Assembly (NCBI GenBank): GCA_004764695.1
Contig: SMSO01000036.1
Location: 392,001-456,000 of the forward strand
Source of the DNA: Schizochytrium sp. TIO01
Lineage: Eukaryota; Sar; Bigyra; Thraustochytrida; Thraustochytriidae
Length of the DNA stretch: 64,000 bases
Direction: 5' to 3'
Made by a program: the position numbers and the translations under genes. Shown in pieces: positions 43,985 through 54,807 of the stretch. Every line of letters starts with the position of its first letter. The first letter of the stretch is position 1. A model generated the notes under the pieces. The model was not told where the DNA came from, ran no database searches, and saw only the letters and a program-made list of their open reading frames with translations.

Positions 43985-46044
43985 CAGTCGTCGTGAAAAT
44001 TAGGGGACTCGCTCGGTATTCTATTCATATGTGCGACTTGGACATAGACAAGACTACTTTTGCAATTTTACTACTAAGAGGTGCTTATAGATATATAGGA
44101 GTATCTAAAGAACCACAACGGTTACCTGGGACGTAGGCAAACATGAGTTTTCATTAAGAATAATTAGGGATGATTAACAAGACAAGCAAATATGCGAGTC
44201 TACTCTTGAGCTTTATTTTGACAGAGTAATTCTTCCGAGCAATACATTTCTTCATTACTAGAGTGCATCCTGTATGCGTAGTCTCTGCATCGTAGATTAG
44301 TTATTAAATTTCCTCAACATCGAAAGGCCAATTCTTTATTGTGAGACAGGGGAGCCTCTTCAGGCAAAAAGAAGAAAAGACAACGATACAAGCCGGCAAT
44401 GTTGCGAATTGGTTAATTTGCGGGAAGAAGAGGGTGATAAGGATATAATATTTTTTATTTTTTTTGCAGAAATAAATGAAGTGGGGATCATACATCCAAT
44501 TTAGCATAATTTAGAAACGGCGGGTTGCATTAGCAAACGGTATGGCACCAGGGATCTCTTAAAACTTTTCAATCTATATTCTTCCACGACCAAATTGACG
44601 TTGACCAATGAAGTAGTTTAGGAAAATGTAGGATCTACTCATGAGTGGTGTCAAATCTTTTCATGACAAATTACTGGTTACATTTCAAATGAGCATAGTT
44701 GATTGTTAAAGCCACCATCGAGGACCAGAATATATATTCTTTGCCGCCCACCCACGGCATATAAGGTAAGCTGGACTCTTTGCATGCTAAAGAAACGGAC
44801 AATGGGAAAGTTATAAAGACAAGATTCTTTTTTCTATTCTTTTTCTGACTCCAAGCTTTTGAAATCCAGCTGAACAGTTCTTTAAGCAGTTGTAAGTCGT
44901 ATGATAAGCAGAGTTTCCTTAGAACCTAGCTTTGGTTGCTACTACAATCACAATTACAGGTTTCTTAACTTTTACTTGTTCGATGAAATGTCTGGGGAGA
45001 GACCAAAATGGGAAATGTTCACAAACAAAAAAGAGGCGAAACTTTCTATTATGTAAACGGGTTTCCCTGTTTCCAAATATTGAATCATAAGATATCGGAA
45101 AGTAAAAAGCCCAACAAATTCTAGGCGGCGTCTGCATTCCCAAGATAAAACCTAGAGTGCAGGTTTACGCTGCAAGGCGCGTCTTCAAGTATGACAGGTA
45201 CGATGAAAATCGTCAATTTTCATGAATACCCTCTAATCTATCATGAACAAAGATTTGGAAGTTGCTAAATACATTTTTATTCCACTGACTGATTCATTTC
45301 GCAGTTAAAACCCAATAGCTCAAGATCTGTGAAAAAGTATCTCCAATGAAAAAAAAAAAAAAAAAAAAAAAAAAACACTCTAAGAAGCGCAGACGGAGAC
45401 GTACTTTCTTGTGGGGGAAGCGAGCTCTTCTAATCCTGCGCAGCATTCAGTTCAACTAAAACGGGGGCTCTTTGTTTTCCATCGATGTGACTATTGGGTA
45501 GCCGACACATAATTCCAGAACTCACTAAAACATCACTTCAATATTTCACATTTCCCCGTCATCTCATCAGAAAATATGTCAAGCATGCCAATCTTGAAAT
45601 TCTCCACGTGACTTTAATCTTGCATGGTCTCAAGGTCTATTATCAAATCAAGGTTTGCATAAAAGTTTGCCCTAGATATCGCAATGCCCGTTTTCTTGAG
45701 TTTGCACGCTTACTGATTGAAGTTTTTTGCACTCCTTTTCAAGCTCCCGAATAACACGGTATATCTCTGACGAGAGTTTGTTAGATGGCACGCCAAACGC
45801 TTCATTTTCACCATTTTTAAATCTCTTAGGCTCGAAATCTAGCAAGATCCGCAGTACCTCATAATCGAGAAAGGGAGTAATAATGTATTTTATTGAATAA
45901 AGAAAGAAATTTCTACAAGTAGAGATCAAGTGTCATTTATGACTAAAAGTATTCCCCAAATAGGTTTCTTGAGCACCGAAAAGAAAAAAATGGTTTTGGA
46001 ATGAAATAAATTGCAAACAAATGTGTGTTTATATAATGAAAATA
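43985..46044. other. Intergenic, AT-rich, with unassigned open frames
   Basis: Contains a poly-A run (about 45351-45375). The minus-strand frame 44921-45137 (from an ATG, for example FFVCEHFPFWSLPRHF) is short and has no family. The minus-strand fragment at 45672-45880 is listed separately. Confidence 0.45.
45672..45880 (-). CDS. Possible terminal exon or relic, about 65 aa
   Basis: Minus-strand open frame with clearly protein-like composition: ILLDFEPKRFKNGENEAF, then SSEIYRVIRELEKECKKL, probably a coiled-coil tail, ending at a TAG. The frame has no ATG, so it must be either a 3' exon or a gene remnant. It lies directly downstream of the Myb gene (stop at 46045) on the same strand, so an alternative 3' exon of that gene is one option. 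No family recognised. Confidence 0.25.
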
Positions 46045-48098
46045 TTATTCGTGATGTAGATAGCTTGAAGCAGGCAGGTCGGAGCTGTCCACAAGCAAAT
46101 GTTCCAGGTCAGCCTGAAATCCGTCGAATTGCGCAGGGTCAACATCAGGGTGTGTCTTGGCATTCAAAAGCATATCTGAGATTGTGTGTGCAAAACTGTC
46201 ATCGAAACCATCATCATCCCCAGCGACATCATGAGAGTCGAGCACACGGTGCGTACCATCACTTTGATGGCTATTACGGCGGTTGCCATAGCGACTTTCT
46301 AGTTTGATAGAAAGATCATCTTCTGGTAAGTTGTGCCGGTGAGATCCATTTGGAATCTTCGCAGAAGGGTCACCGTTAATCATTTCAATGTTGTTGACAT
46401 TGGCACAAGATGAAGAACGAAGGACTTCTTGGTCATGAGCAAGACGCCGATTTGCGTGCTCGACAACTGTAGAACGTCGTCGCTCGCGTTCGCGTCGCGC
46501 ATACTCCATTGCAACTCCAGCTCGCGCTAACGCCGGGCCAACCGGAGTTCGCTGCAGACGCATGGATGTTGGAATGGCAATAAAGCCAGGGATAATACAG
46601 GGACCACCACCAAGGCGTTTGCGCTTAGCTTTATGTAGAGGCTCGCGTACTTGATCACCATCTGGCTCTTGGTTATTGAGCATGGACTCGATCAGAAAGC
46701 GTTTCTTTGTCTGCATGGATTCTGGTCCAGTAATCGTTCCGCGCTGAAGTTCTTCGAGAGTCATATTCCGCACATCATACCCCAGAGCTTGTTCAGGCGC
46801 TCCAAGCTCATTTGTGCGCTTAGTGTTTCCACTGATAAGAGCCCGGTAGCGCATTTTCACACCATGCAAAGTTCTTCGAGAGAGAGACTTCTGGATGACT
46901 GCCCAGCGCGGTCCATGTTGCCCGTACAATTGCAAAAGAAGCGCGTCCTCTTGACTCGTCCACTGGCGCTTTAATGCGCGCATGATTGATTTGTAACGTG
47001 TTTTCACTCCGTTCTCCGTACGTCCTTGCAAATGAGATGCAATGGTAGACCACTTGTTACCCATTTGCTGGTGTAGTTTGAGAAGGAGGAGATCCTCACG
47101 TACTGTCCATTTGCTCTGTGTAATATTCGGATCAACTGAGTTACGCCAACGTTCGCGGCACTGTTTGGCTGTGCGCCCAGGGACCCTCTCCGCAATGTGT
47201 GTCCAGAATTTGGACTTATTGAGAATATCATCGTCGTTGCGGAATTGCGGTGCATTCTGCTCGGCAATGACAAGTGCATACAGAGCGCTGTCCTCTTCTT
47301 TCAGCCAAGCAGCATACGAAGAACGGGCAGATCCACCACCGCCACCACCATTGCTTTGGCTTCCGGTTCCGTCTTGACTCGCTGAGCCTCCTAAGCTGGA
47401 ATACCTGTTTGAACCTTCGTTGTTGTTGTAGTCACTATTATTGCTGCTGGTGCTGCTACTACTACTACTACTGCTACTACTCCGCCTGTCTTTGACTGTG
47501 CCTGTGGGGTAGCTCCTGTTATTGCTAATGTTGTCATTGTTGTTTATTTTGCTGGGATTGGTACTGGTGCTGGTGCTGGTGCTACTACTGCTTGTTGTAG
47601 AATTACTGGTGGTTGCGCTCCCGGGTTGGTTTGTACTTGCTGTTTGGCTTGTGCCAATCAAACTGACCCTGCTTGAATTGATGGAGTTCTGGTTAGTTGG
47701 GACTGTGGGACCACCTCTTTTGTTTGCCTTCGCATTGCCCGCCATTGAAGAAGTACTAGGGATTCCAATCTTCGCGGTTCCAGCAGATGGAACAACCTTG
47801 TTCGTCGCGGTTTTGGTTTTGGCTGGGGTTGACGACACCCCTGCGCCTGGAGTGGACAAGTTCGAGTTTCTAGATTCTTTTGTTTTTCCTGTTGCTGGCG
47901 CTGCTTTTAAAGTCTTGTTGGAGTTATCGCTCTTTAGAGGGTTCTCCATCGCTGGTACCGGCAGTGTTGATGGTGCAAGGCTGGTGGCGTACATTGCAGA
48001 ATTTGTGAGTGGGGTGTTGGTTTTGGTTATCCCTTTTGCGGTGCTTGTGTTGGCGCCACCATTGCCAGCTGATCCTTTCTGCTTTGATTTTTTAGTGT

Positions 48099-48132
<34 letters not shown>

Positions 48133-48993
48133 AGGAGAGTTTTTCCCTGGGATCGTATTAGGGTATCCTGAATCTTGCGGTGGCATTGTGGGTGTGGGAA
48201 ATGCGAGATAGTCATTGCTGTGAGGGCTTGCAAGCTGACGATTGGAGTTGTGCACGGGGGCAATAGATGCGTTAGGGGGCGGGTACACGACGTGTCCGTG
48301 CGAGGCTGCTGGTTGAGGATATACCCCTCGCGGTTGCTGTTGTTGCTTCTCACTAAGTGGCCTTGGCACGTTGTTTTTAATAATTTTGTTGTTGTTAGTA
48401 GCCATATTGTTAGAGACGGGGGGCAAGGGCCCGTAGTACATACCCGACGTGTTGGTCATGGCAGCAGGGTGGGGCGGCGCTCCCGGCATCGTTTGAGATG
48501 GTGGCGGTGGGGGGGGTGGCGAGGTAACGTGAGAAGGGGACGGGGTTTTCGTATACCTTGAGAAGGCTGACGAGTGAGTGGAAGAAGCTGCATTGACGCT
48601 TTGGTCCAGGTACAGATGCGGTGGCTGTTGCTGTTGGGGAGGGGGGCTCACTGAGCCAAACATGGGACTTAGGCCAAATGTGTTTTCGTGATCGTGCTCT
48701 TGGTTTATGTAAGGGTATTCCCCCAGCGCAGTAGGTACATGGGGTTGTTCCTGTGGAAGGTGGCCATGATTTGTCACCGCGCCTCTTGCTCCGAGGCGAA
48801 CGTTCATACTGCTTAGTAGTGGTGCCTGCGGCATGCTTGTGTGCGTATGGAGAATTTGCTGTGGGTGCTGCATATTTACAGAGGACATGGCTTCAAAAGT
48901 TGAGTCGTCCAAGGCCTCGCCTTCGCCGTCTTCGAACAAGAAGCTGTTGCTTTGCAAGCTCGCTAAAGAGTCCCTTCTTGGTCGTCTCGGCAT
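46045..48993 (-). CDS. Three-repeat Myb/SANT DNA-binding protein, 982 aa
   Basis: Predicted nuclear transcription factor. Seen: three consecutive Myb repeats. R1 (about 561-625) has YAAWLKEEDSALYAL and GRTAKQCRERWRNSVDP. R2 (about 626-675) has SKWTVREDLLLLKLHQQMG and GRTENGVKTRYKSI. R3 (about 676-727) has RQWTSQEDALLLQLYGQHG and RTLHGVKMRYRALI. Spacing Trp residues and the RTxxxxxxRW/RY ends fit c-Myb/SNAPc-type repeats. R1 has a longer loop between helices than usual. The first 560 residues are low-complexity, with Pro-, Gln- (about 12 in a row), Asn-, Ser- and Gly-rich tracts that look disordered. A basic KAKRKR cluster after the repeats may be a nuclear localisation signal. The start is an ATG followed by an acidic N-terminus. 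No intron needed. Target genes unknown. Confidence 0.88.
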
Positions 48994-49671
48994 TCTCTGA
49001 TTGATTTCTGATCACCAGGTCCGAGATTTTTCCTCGCCGCCCGCAATTCGCAAAAGATGCCCCTCAGTCTCTACAATAGACTGTGCGCCTTGACTGCTCT
49101 GCTCGGAGCACAGAGCGGCGCAGCAGGATCCACTGTAAATCAGCTCCGGTGAAAGCCAAAGTAAATCTCCCAACCTCAAGAAAAGAAGAGTAAAGCGAAG
49201 AAGCGATAGAACACCAACTCCAATTAATATTGAGAACTCCGGCAGCCTCCCGGATCAAGTGAACCCCAGCACGGAGTCAGCAGACAAGCTTCGACGGCCC
49301 TGTGTAGACCAAAAGCTCTGCTCGTGGGGCGTCCCAGCCAGCCCGCCAGCCCGCCAGCCAACCCGCCAAGCTTGCTTGCTTGCTTGCTTGCTTGCCTCGC
49401 CAGCTTCACTCAGGAGCCACGATAAAGCCGTCTCCCAAAAGGTCAAAGAGAAACAAAGAGCTCACACCCAGCGCTGCTACCCTAGGTCAACGTCAGTCAG
49501 TCAGCCAGCCAGCCAGCCAGCCTTTCCCGCAAGCTGCGATCTGCCGTCCCTCCAATGCCCACGCGAGTCTTTCCGCTGCCCGGCCTGTCCCAAGCGGCAG
49601 TCTATTGATTGTTTGATTGCAATCTCTCGCGATAATCCGCTTTACATACGTATGTGATGAGACACTTCTTT

Positions 49672-49742
49672 TATCTATACATACATATACATATACATAC
49701 ATACATAAACATATATATGTATATATATATATGTGTATATAC
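49672..49742. repeat. TACATA/TATATG alternating repeat
   Basis: Alternating purine-pyrimidine stretch of TACATA and TATATATG units. Confidence 0.8.
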
Positions 49743-50007
49743 GGACAGACAGGAACGAAGAAGAGGGCGGCTCCCGGTTCTCTCCACGCTGTTGCCTCGG
49801 CCCGCGCGACTCCTTCGGCGGCTTTGCTGCTGCCGCTTCTCCGGGCCAGGCGCCGGCTTCGTCGTCCTTTGAAGCGGGGGCGCGCTTGCCTGGCTGCCTG
49901 GCTGCCTAGCTCGCTCGCTCGCTTGCAGGTGGTCGTCGTTCGCAGATTGTCGTCGATTGATCGATCGATTGTTGTTTTGTTGTTTTGTTTTTGTCGTCGT
50001 TTGATTT

Positions 50008-50054
50008 TCTTTTCTTTTCTTTTCTTTTCTTTTCTTTTCTTTTCTTTTCTTTTC
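50008..50054. repeat. (TTTTC)n pentanucleotide repeat
   Basis: About nine uninterrupted TTTTC units. Confidence 0.9.
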
Positions 50055-50782
50055 AAAAATAATAATACACTATTTTAGTACTGTTCCACTTTAAGTAGAG
50101 CAGAAAGGAAAGGAAAGGAGAGAGAACACTTAATTAACATTCACGAAACGCCTCAGAAGAAAGAAAACTAAGTGCCTTTTCGGCGGTCCTTCTCTTGCCT
50201 CCTTCCTCGCACTTGCTGCCTTGCTTTCCTCAGAGGAGGGCGCGGCAAGCAGCCTCGAGGCTGACGGCCGCGCTCCTCGGCGACTCCTCCTCTCCACCCG
50301 AGCGCCTCCGCCACGATTACTGCTGTGCATATTATATTTTATGGCTGCTGCTTTCCCTCTTTCTCCTTTGCTTCTTCTCTGTTTCTTTCGAGTTCTTTCT
50401 CTCTTTCTTTCTTTCTGAGAAACGTGCCAATTATTATTGCTATCGCCATTACGACACAACTTATTAACTAACCAACACACAGAAAGAAAGAAACAAAGAA
50501 AGAAACAACTTTGAAAGAAAGAAAGAGAGAAAGAAAGAGAGACACAACGAATCTCAGAGAATGAAGGCTGAAAACGAGGAATGAAGGACAGAAAGAAATG
50601 CCACATGTACTGCTGACGGTCTGCTTTTCTCAAAGGGGGCGGAGCAGCGGGCTTCTGCTTCAGCTGCCAAGGAGGCCTCTCGGCTTGGCGTCCTCTCTCC
50701 CTCGCGGTGCTGCAATATGCGCAGACTTTCATGGGGAACTGGAGATATGGTGATAGATACTATACGGTGAACAGAGTCAGTT

Positions 50783-50800
50783 CTTTCTTCCCTTCTTTCT

Positions 50801-50856
<56 letters not shown>

Positions 50857-50932
50857 TTCCTTCTTTCTTTCTTTTCCTTCTTTCGAAGTTCTTTCTTTCT
50901 TTTCCTTCTTTCGAAGTTCTTTCTTTCTCATT
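50783..50932. repeat. (TTTC)n array with an embedded longer duplicate
   Basis: TTTC/TTCC pyrimidine tract. Its right half holds two copies of a roughly 30-bp unit containing CTTTCGAAGTTC, so larger units have duplicated on top of the tetranucleotide. Confidence 0.85.
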
Positions 50933-51187
50933 GATAGTGACGGTGTGTTCTCTAAAGCGGCAAAGATGAGGCGCTGTTCGCGCTGCTCGCGCTGCTCGGA
51001 GAAGGAGGAGGAGGAGGAGGAGGGGGAGGAGGCCGTCGCCGAGGGGAGAAGACAAGCCCCCGGGAGGGAAGAGCCCGCCTGCCTGCCTGCCTGCCCGCCT
51101 GCCAGTCCTCCGCCTGAGCCTGCGTCGTCTGCACGCCCCGCGCTTCGTTTTGGTGCTGGGATTGCAAGTAGTTTGATTGCGCTTGTT

Positions 51188-51236
51188 TTAATGTTTTAAT
51201 GTTTTAATGTTTTAATGTTTTAATGTTTTTGTTTAA
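51188..51236. repeat. (TTTTAATG)n octanucleotide repeat
   Basis: About five consecutive 8-bp units. Confidence 0.88.
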
Positions 51237-51548
51237 TTGTTTCTTTCTTTCTTTGTTTGTTTGTTTTCCTTTCTTTTCACTCCGCAGAAATGAGAGAAAT
51301 GACAATGTATAAAGGAGAAGGTTTAGAAGAGCTTGAGAGGAATGAGGTTCTTCAAGATCGATCAAAGCGAACGCCGCAGTTCAAGACAACCGACCCCGAA
51401 GGCGACTCCGCCGAGACACGTGGCGGCGCAAGAGCGCCTGTGGAGAGGCCGCACCAAAGCCCTCACGCAGCTGCGAAACGCAAGGCGCCTCGGCTCAGTG
51501 CACGACAACGGCATCCCATCACAAGAAACCACTCTTGACGTGTCTCGC

Positions 51549-52150
51549 TCTTGCCCAGGAAGTCTGTAACCCAGCAACAACTCGAGCCACGGCGTCAGCA
51601 ACGACTTCGCCATGCACTTCAAGCGGACTCAAGCCACTGCTCCCTTCGACGGCCACGTCCTCTGCGTGTCTAGCTAGGTAGCCAGGTGCTTCCTTGCCAT
51701 GGAGCCAGGTTCTGATCAGAACCTGGCCAAGCTCGAGATCGAGGTCCACTTGAGGCCCAAGCGAGAGCGCCAGCCTTTTCGTCGCCAAGACTGCCAACGA
51801 CCCCAACGAGTTCCCAGACAACTGCAGCTTGGGCATCCGCTCGCGGCGTCTGCCAGAGCAGCCAGGCACCGGGCTGACTGACTGACTGACTGACTGGTGT
51901 CTACATCTGCTCATCGACGTGTCCGGGTGCTTGGGCACGCAGGTACCTCTGCACCAACCACGCGTGGCCTTGCTCAAGGACCAGCGCAAGGACGCCAACA
52001 GGCACGTGGACAGCGAGGCAAAGCACGGGCTTGAGGCCGAGGCAAAACAAGAACCGAGGTCGAGAAGAGCTGGGCCTGTCTCGAGACCATGCAAGAAGTC
52101 AGCATAAAGACCTCTACAACAAGGCCATCGGCACCGCTCATGGCACAGCT
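51549..52150 (+). pseudogene. Broken protein-coding relic, family unknown
   Basis: Successive segments read like real protein with G/C-ending codons, but in different frames. These include HGVSNDFAMHFKRTQA, then NLAKLEIEVHLRPKRERQ, then FVAKTANDPNEFPDNCSLG, then VALLKDQRKDANRHVDSEA, then KDLYNKAIGTAHGTAR. Stops and a GACT microsatellite lie between them. Either a decayed gene or a spliced gene with tiny introns (one candidate intron is about 51650-51720). No family recognised and no start assigned. Confidence 0.3.
51705..51726. repeat. 22-bp perfect palindrome
   Basis: The 11-bp half-site CCAGGTTCTGA is followed immediately by its exact reverse complement, with no spacer. It lies inside the relic at 51.55-52.15 kb, at a possible splice acceptor. 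Confidence 0.85.
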
Positions 52151-52280
52151 CGTGCCTTGCCAGTGCTTATGTTTGCTCTGTGCTGGTGTTGGTCCTGGTC
52201 CTGGCCCTGGGCTGCGTCGCCGTCCTCCTGGTCGTGGTGGCTAATTTTTGTCGTCGTTGTCGCCCTCGGCAGCTAGCAAG

Positions 52281-52473
52281 CTAGGATCGGGTTCCTGGTT
52301 CTTGGTTCTCGATGATGGATCTTGCTTGCCGGTCGAGGCCTGGCGAGGCGCGACGGAGCTCGGGGATCTGCAGGGCCGAGCGAACCAAGTGAGCGACGGT
52401 GGTGTCAACGGTGACGACGGTGTCCTCGAAGCACTCCTTCTCGATCTCCACCGGTGCCTGCCTGCGTTCGCAT
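52281..52473 (-). pseudogene. Minus-strand terminal exon or gene fragment, about 62 aa
   Basis: Open frame ending at TAG (52281-52283) with strikingly G/C-ending codons and natural protein composition: APVEIEKECFEDTVVTVD, then TTVAHLVRSALQIPELRR, then GLDRQARSIIENQEP. It has no ATG. A CAG acceptor-like site precedes it, so it may be a last exon whose upstream exons are lost or unrecognised. No family identified. Confidence 0.3.
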
Positions 52474-53354
52474 CACCCACGCATCCCATTCGAACTGATC
52501 CCACTCCACCATACACGCAGATACATAGAGAACGCGCTCTTCTCCTCACTTAGACCCAGACATCATAGGTGTGTGCTGTGTATGGATGGATGGATGGATG
52601 GATGGATGTGTGTGTGTGTTTTATACAACATCCAGAGAGATCGATGTTTCCATGTTTCGATGATTTGGTGTTTTGGTGTTTTGACAGTTCGATGTTTCGA
52701 TGGATCTTTGTTTGTGGCTCTGTGCATTGACGGAATATGAGGCACCGATGAGAGAACGTCTGTTTACTAGAGCGGAGAGAGAACAGGAAGGCAGCCTCCA
52801 CCACAGTGCGAGCGAAAGCAAAGAGAGCCTGCCGACTCGCTGTGGGCAGTTCAAGACTGCTCGCGCCTAACGGTGTCCCCAGTGTCACCCTCACCTCTGG
52901 TCCCTCATTACACTGCACTCTCCTCTCCACCCCCCACTCGATCCAACTCTACTACACACTCACTAAATTATACAGTGTCTTCTGTGAGAGTCCTAAGAAT
53001 GTAAAAGCACCCCTCTGAGAGAAGTTCTTGAGTCTTGCCACTGGGGCGTAAAACCGTTGCGGGGCCCCTAAAGTGATCAAAAGAGAGCTGCCAGCTTCCC
53101 GCAGCCGCGCGCGAAGTGCCTTCAGCCCACGGGACGAGCGGTGACGCGCGGAATCCGGGAGCCTCCCTGTTCTCCTCCGTTCTCTCGCATTCACCGGCTT
53201 ATCCTTAGTAAGGCTGTTCTTCAGTCTTTCAAGTGCCTGCTTCTGATGCTAGGCAGCCCTAGCGTACGCTCTATCTGGCCAGCTAGGGTGGCTACCGCCT
53301 CTTCGGTTCGTCGCCGTTCTTTGCGTTCTTCGATAAGAGAACGCCGCACGAGCG

Positions 53355-53465
53355 AGAATGCGCGAAAGCAAAAGCAAAAGCAATAGCAACAGCAAAAGCA
53401 AAAGCAAAAGCAAAAGCAACAAAAGCAAAAGCAAAAGCAAAAGCAAAAGCAAAAGCAAAAGCAAG
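53355..53465. repeat. (AAAAGC)n hexanucleotide repeat
   Basis: About 17 units with one or two CAACAG/CAATAG interruptions. The poly-Leu frame on the minus strand is an artefact of this repeat. Confidence 0.9.
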
Positions 53466-54776
53466 CAGCGCGCTCTCAAGGCGGCAGAGGAAGAGGCCGC
53501 CGAGAGAGAGAAAGCGAGCAAGCTAGCTAGCTAGCGAGCAAGCGGCGGCGGAGAGGTTCTGCTGGAAGCTTGTTTGGAGGCGGCTCTCTCTGTTTTTGCA
53601 AGTTTCGTGTTGTTGTGTTTCCATTTATTAGTTTTATTTTTATTTTTATTTTAAACAGCTGTTCTTGGAGGGTCACGAGTGACCTCGACCGGCACGATCC
53701 ATATTTCTGCGTACGCCCCTCAATGGTTATTTATTTACTTACTTATAGTTTGAACTAAAAGTTTTTGTTCAAGTATTTATTTATTTATTCATTCATTCAT
53801 TCATATACGGCTTGATAGTAGGCCGGCCTACTTTGTAGAATATAATTACCTTGATCAAATAAGCAAGAAGATACCGATTGAATGGTGGATCGATCACCTG
53901 TTCGCAGACTGTCTACGATTTGGAAAGTAGAGAAATAGGTCCACGATCGCACGGGAGGAAAGCAACTGCTGCCCATCAGAGCCGCTTCTTCTCGTTATCC
54001 TCTTGGATTGAATGCAATCTTTTCATGAGAACAAACAACTGCGAAGAAAAGAACTTTTAATAAAAGCCCGAGCAATTAATTAAGTCTAGGTAGACAGGCG
54101 CCTATCCGAAACACTAATAGTGGCTAGATACTGCCTCGCTCGAAGAAGCTTCATCATTCAAGCAGCAGAGAGGGGTAAATAAACTGCGAAAGGTAATGAA
54201 TTCATCACTGGCGATTGACCAGATCTCAAGCAAAGAAAGAGCGAGGAAGGCGGGTTATAGCTGCTGCAACGGAGGGAAGGAGACTGCTCCTGTTTCCCTT
54301 CTCCCTTCACGGCCTGGAGCTGTAAGGGCGAACGAAGGATGCGCAGGAGGTCTTCAAGCTGGTTTTCTGAACAGTGCTCAAATAAACAATTAAATTCACG
54401 TGTGCTATTTTAATTTATTTATTTAAAAATAAAAATACAATCACATAAACATCAAAGATTAAAAAATAATTAAAAGTAAAGTCAGTAATCTTTAGGAACT
54501 GCAGTGTTTTAGTATTTGGAAAAAAGAAAAAAGAAAAAAGGGGAAAAAGTGAAAGTACTGTGTTGCTTAGGAATAACGGGTAAGGGGTGCTAGTGTAACG
54601 GGAAGATAGATAAATCGCTTCGTTACTTTGGACGAAGAAGAAAAAGAAAACAAACAAACAATAAACAAACAAACAAACAAACAAATATCCAATATCTCGA
54701 GACCCAAGTTGGAGCCCAAGTTGGAGCAGTTCCGCAGCAGCGGCAGCGGCAGCAGCGAGCGCGAAGACGCAGAGCG

Positions 54777-54807
54777 GCAGGCCAGGCCAGGCCAGGCCAG
54801 GCCAGGG
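54777..54807. repeat. (GGCCA)n pentanucleotide repeat
   Basis: About five GC-rich GGCCA units. Confidence 0.88.

Noticed and set aside
47522-48133. 203-aa plus-strand hydrophobic ORF
   Set aside because: It is the antisense of the low-complexity Asn/Ser/Thr-rich half of the Myb protein.
48175-48561. 128-aa plus-strand ORF rich in Arg, Gly, Trp and Val
   Set aside because: Antisense of the Pro/Gln-rich N-terminal part of the Myb gene.
50493-51055. Lys-Glu-Arg-rich ORFs resembling charged nuclear proteins
   Set aside because: They are read from TTTC/TTTTC microsatellites on both strands; no unique coding sequence surrounds them.
53249-53521. Poly-Leu ORF resembling a membrane protein
   Set aside because: It is the reverse reading of the (AAAAGC)n array.
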